From JANMQK01 sp031370485 (lineage in GTDB: Bacteria; Acidobacteriota; Polarisedimenticolia; Gp22-AA2): 25,710 bases of DNA. Below the pieces are notes generated by a model, which was given only the letters and a program-made list of their open reading frames with translations, was not told the origin of the DNA and made no database searches. A program made the translations under genes and the position numbers. Shown here piece by piece: positions 24,073 to 25,710 of this stretch (positions are counted from its first letter, which is position 1; each line of letters starts with the position of its first letter). Location: positions 1 to 25,710 of the forward strand of contig JANMQK010000036.1 of assembly GCA_031370485.1 (NCBI GenBank), written 5' to 3'.

Positions 24073-25194
24073 CTACCCGCGCTTTTCGAAGGGAACGTAC
24101 GCCCTCTCGGGAGGCCCGATGTACTCCTCCAGGGGCCGGATCAGGCGGTTGTCGGTGTGCTGCTCGATGACGTGGGCGATCCAGCCGGGAGCGCGGCTGC
24201 AGGCGAATATCGGCGTGAACAGGTCCATCTCGAACCCGAGAAGGTGATAGGTCGAGGCGGCGTAGAAATCGACGTTCGGATAGAGGTTCTTGACCTCCTT
24301 GCAGGTCCGCTCGATCTCCAGGGACATGTCGAACCATTTCTCCTGGCCCAGCGCCTTCCCGAGCCGGCCCGACAGATCCCGCAACTCGATGGCGCGCGGG
24401 TCGATCGTCTTGTAGACGCGGTGCCCGAACCCCGGGATTTTCTTTTTCTGCATGAGCTCGGTGCGCACATGGTCCGCGGCCTTGTCGACTTCGCCGATCG
24501 TCCGGAGCATCACCATCACGTCGTGGTTGGCGCCGCCGTGAAGCGGGCCTTTCAGCGTGCCGATCGCCGAGGTGATGGCCGCGTGCAGGTCCGCCAGCGT
24601 CCCGGCGGTCACCCTGGCCGCGAAGGTCGAGGCGTTCAGCCCGTGGTCGAGCTGCAGGATCATCGCCACGTCGAGGGCCCGGGCCGCCAGCAGATCGGGC
24701 TCTTTCCCATGCAGCATGTGCAGGAAGTTCGCGGAGTGGTCCTGCGCTGAATCGGGGGGCACGGGCTCTTTCCCCTTGCGCAGCCGTTCGTGGGCCGCGA
24801 CGATGGTCGGAAGCTGGGCCGTCAGCCGCAGCCCCTTGCGCAGGTTCGCCTCGCGGGTCGACTCGTGGGTATCGGGGTCGTGGATCGCGAGGGTCGAGAC
24901 GATGGTCCGCATCATGTCCATGGGGGACGCGTCCCGGGCGAAGCGGCGGAGGATCTCCAGCGCGTCGGGGTGGAGAGCCCGCTGCGCCGCCATGTCGTTG
25001 CGCAGTGTCTTCAGCTGCTCGCGGGTCGGAAGCTCTCCGTACCAGAGCAGGTGCACCGCTTCCTCAAAAGAAGAGTGCGCCGCCAGGTCATGGATCGAAT
25101 AGCCGCGGTAGAGCAGCCGCCCTTTCTCGCCGTCGATCAGGCTGAGACCGGTGCGCGCGGCGATGACTCCCTGCAATCCTTCCTTGGCGAACAT
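24073..25194 (-). CDS. gltA: citrate synthase
   Basis: This enzyme condenses acetyl-CoA and oxaloacetate to citrate, the entry step of the TCA cycle. The 373-residue protein has the short, single-domain-extension-free type I Gram-positive/archaeal length. Catalytic motifs are visible: KGPLHGGANHDV (His), IPGFGHRVYKTIDPRA (His and Arg) and LYPNVDFYAAS (Asp). The N terminus is LQGVIAARTGLSLIDGEKGRLLYRGYSIHDLA. The ATG at 25194 has GGAGG 8 nt upstream. A TTG directly before it is an alternative start one codon longer. A paralogous 2-methylcitrate synthase activity cannot be excluded from sequence alone, but no prp genes are nearby. Confidence 0.94.
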   Translation of the reverse strand: MFAKEGLQGVIAARTGLSLIDGEKGRLLYRGYSIHDLAAHSSFEEAVHLLWYGELPTREQLKTLRNDMAAQRALHPDALEILRRFARDASPMDMMRTIVSTLAIHDPDTHESTREANLRKGLRLTAQLPTIVAAHERLRKGKEPVPPDSAQDHSANFLHMLHGKEPDLLAARALDVAMILQLDHGLNASTFAARVTAGTLADLHAAITSAIGTLKGPLHGGANHDVMVMLRTIGEVDKAADHVRTELMQKKKIPGFGHRVYKTIDPRAIELRDLSGRLGKALGQEKWFDMSLEIERTCKEVKNLYPNVDFYAASTYHLLGFEMDLFTPIFACSRAPGWIAHVIEQHTDNRLIRPLEEYIGPPERAYVPFEKRG

Positions 25195-25202
25195 CAATGG
25201 GG

Positions 25203-25220
25203 CCTCCGCGCCGCATTATA
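25203..25220 (-). promoter_or_regulatory. -10 box and ribosome binding site of the citrate synthase gene
   Basis: A perfect TATAAT on the minus strand (25220-25215) is followed 7 nt later by GGAGG (25207-25203) and then the ATG at 25194. The transcript would have a leader of only about 13 nt. No good -35 box is seen at the usual distance. Confidence 0.5.
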
Positions 25221-25312
25221 GGCGAAGATAGGAGCCGCCCACCGGGCCGGATCCGGCGTGGCGCCGCGGCGGTGGCGGGCCGGACTCCCGGCCACAATTG
25301 AGAGAGCGCGTC

Positions 25313-25710
25313 ATGGATCCTGTTTTGCAGGACCTCGGCCCCGGCGATCTGCTGCAGGCCCGCGCCCGGGTCGCGGCGGTGGCGCGGACGACCCCCCTGC
25401 TCCATTCCGAGGCGCTCTCGGAGCGCTGCGGGCGCCCGGTCTTCCTGAAGTGCGAGAACCTCCAGGTCGGAGGCGCGTTCAAGATAAGGGGCGCGACCAA
25501 TTTCATCGCGCGGGCATCCGGCGCGGCGGGGGCCCAGGGGGTCCGCGGCCTCATTACCTTTTCATCCGGCAACCACGCCATCGCCGTCGCGCTCGGCGCG
25601 CGGCGTGCCGGGCTGCCGGCGGTCGTGGTGATGCCCGAGAACGCCCCCGCAGTGAAGGTCGCCAAGGTGCGGTCGCTGGGCGCGGAGATCCATTTCGCGG
25701 GAACCACCTC
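25313..25710 (+). CDS. threonine/serine dehydratase-type PLP enzyme, 5' part (runs off the window)
   Basis: At least 132 residues of a fold-type II PLP enzyme are present, with the frame still open at the window end. The start is ATG 25313. The chain shows VARTTPLLHSEALSERCG and then LKCENLQVGGAFKIRGA, whose lysine binds PLP. It continues with TFSSGNHAIAVALGA (phosphate/substrate loop) and VVVMPENAPAVKVAKVRSLGAE. This is the pattern of IlvA/TdcB-type threonine ammonia-lyases and of serine racemases/threo-hydroxyaspartate dehydratases. Lacking the C-terminal half, I cannot tell whether a regulatory ACT domain follows. It is divergent from citrate synthase. The Shine-Dalgarno is weak (AGAGAG at 25300-25305). 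Confidence 0.9.
   Translation, partial: MDPVLQDLGPGDLLQARARVAAVARTTPLLHSEALSERCGRPVFLKCENLQVGGAFKIRGATNFIARASGAAGAQGVRGLITFSSGNHAIAVALGARRAGLPAVVVMPENAPAVKVAKVRSLGAEIHFAGTT

Overview
The window is GC-rich bacterial chromosome with tightly packed genes on both strands. I see no rRNA, tRNA, CRISPR array, insertion sequence or phage gene. Several features point to a Gram-negative, aerobic or microaerobic environmental bacterium. These are a cytochrome bd oxidase, a Tat-dependent periplasmic-type molybdenum hydroxylase, many secreted proteins with signal peptides, and a large secreted multi-domain protein of a style common in Acidobacteriota and related uncultivated phyla. The phylum is an inference from protein style only. 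The organism very probably decodes UGA as selenocysteine.

Layout. Positions 3-494: VOC/PhnB-like protein. 587-5039 (+): cydA, cydB and a secreted S9 peptidase, probably one operon. 5094-5411 (-): small carboxymuconolactone decarboxylase-like protein. 5549-9178 (+): an E1-like ThiF/MoeB adenylyltransferase, a class V cysteine desulfurase whose frame is broken in a G-rich tract, and a secreted HExxH protein that overlaps the desulfurase stop. 9249-9788 (+): small secreted protein of unknown function. 9798-12590 (-): 930-residue secreted protein with propeller-like, IPT-like, Ig-like and MopE-like parts. 12855-15863 (+): a four-gene envelope-sensing unit with two LiaF-like membrane proteins, a LytS-type histidine kinase and a LytTR response regulator. 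15972-17800 (+): an aldo/keto reductase translationally coupled to a membrane-anchored redoxin. 17766-18497 (-): NYN-domain nuclease. 18614-23997 (-): molybdenum hydroxylase operon (ferredoxin, MocA-like cytidylyltransferase, Tat-targeted 2Fe-2S subunit, molybdopterin subunit, FAD/4Fe-4S subunit, small Cys/His protein). 24073-25194 (-): citrate synthase. 25313 to the end (+): start of a threonine/serine dehydratase.

The most notable element is the redoxin at 16958-17800. Its frame is interrupted by a single UGA (17390-17392) exactly where the peroxidatic cysteine of the family's YRGYWC motif belongs, giving YRGYW-Sec-PLC. The frame then continues with clear redoxin homology to a normal stop. 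The bases straight after the UGA fold into a hairpin with 14 base pairs and an AGUUA loop, which fits a bacterial SECIS element. The three membrane helices and positive-inside charge pattern place the selenocysteine domain outside the cytoplasmic membrane. I read it as a membrane-tethered periplasmic selenoprotein coupled to an aldo/keto reductase. I do not know a described system with this architecture.

Other points of interest are the unusual pairing of a Tat-exported aldehyde-oxidase-like enzyme with a signal-less ferredoxin, the paired LiaF-like proteins with a LytS/LytTR system, and probable leaderless starts for cydA and the ThiF-like gene.
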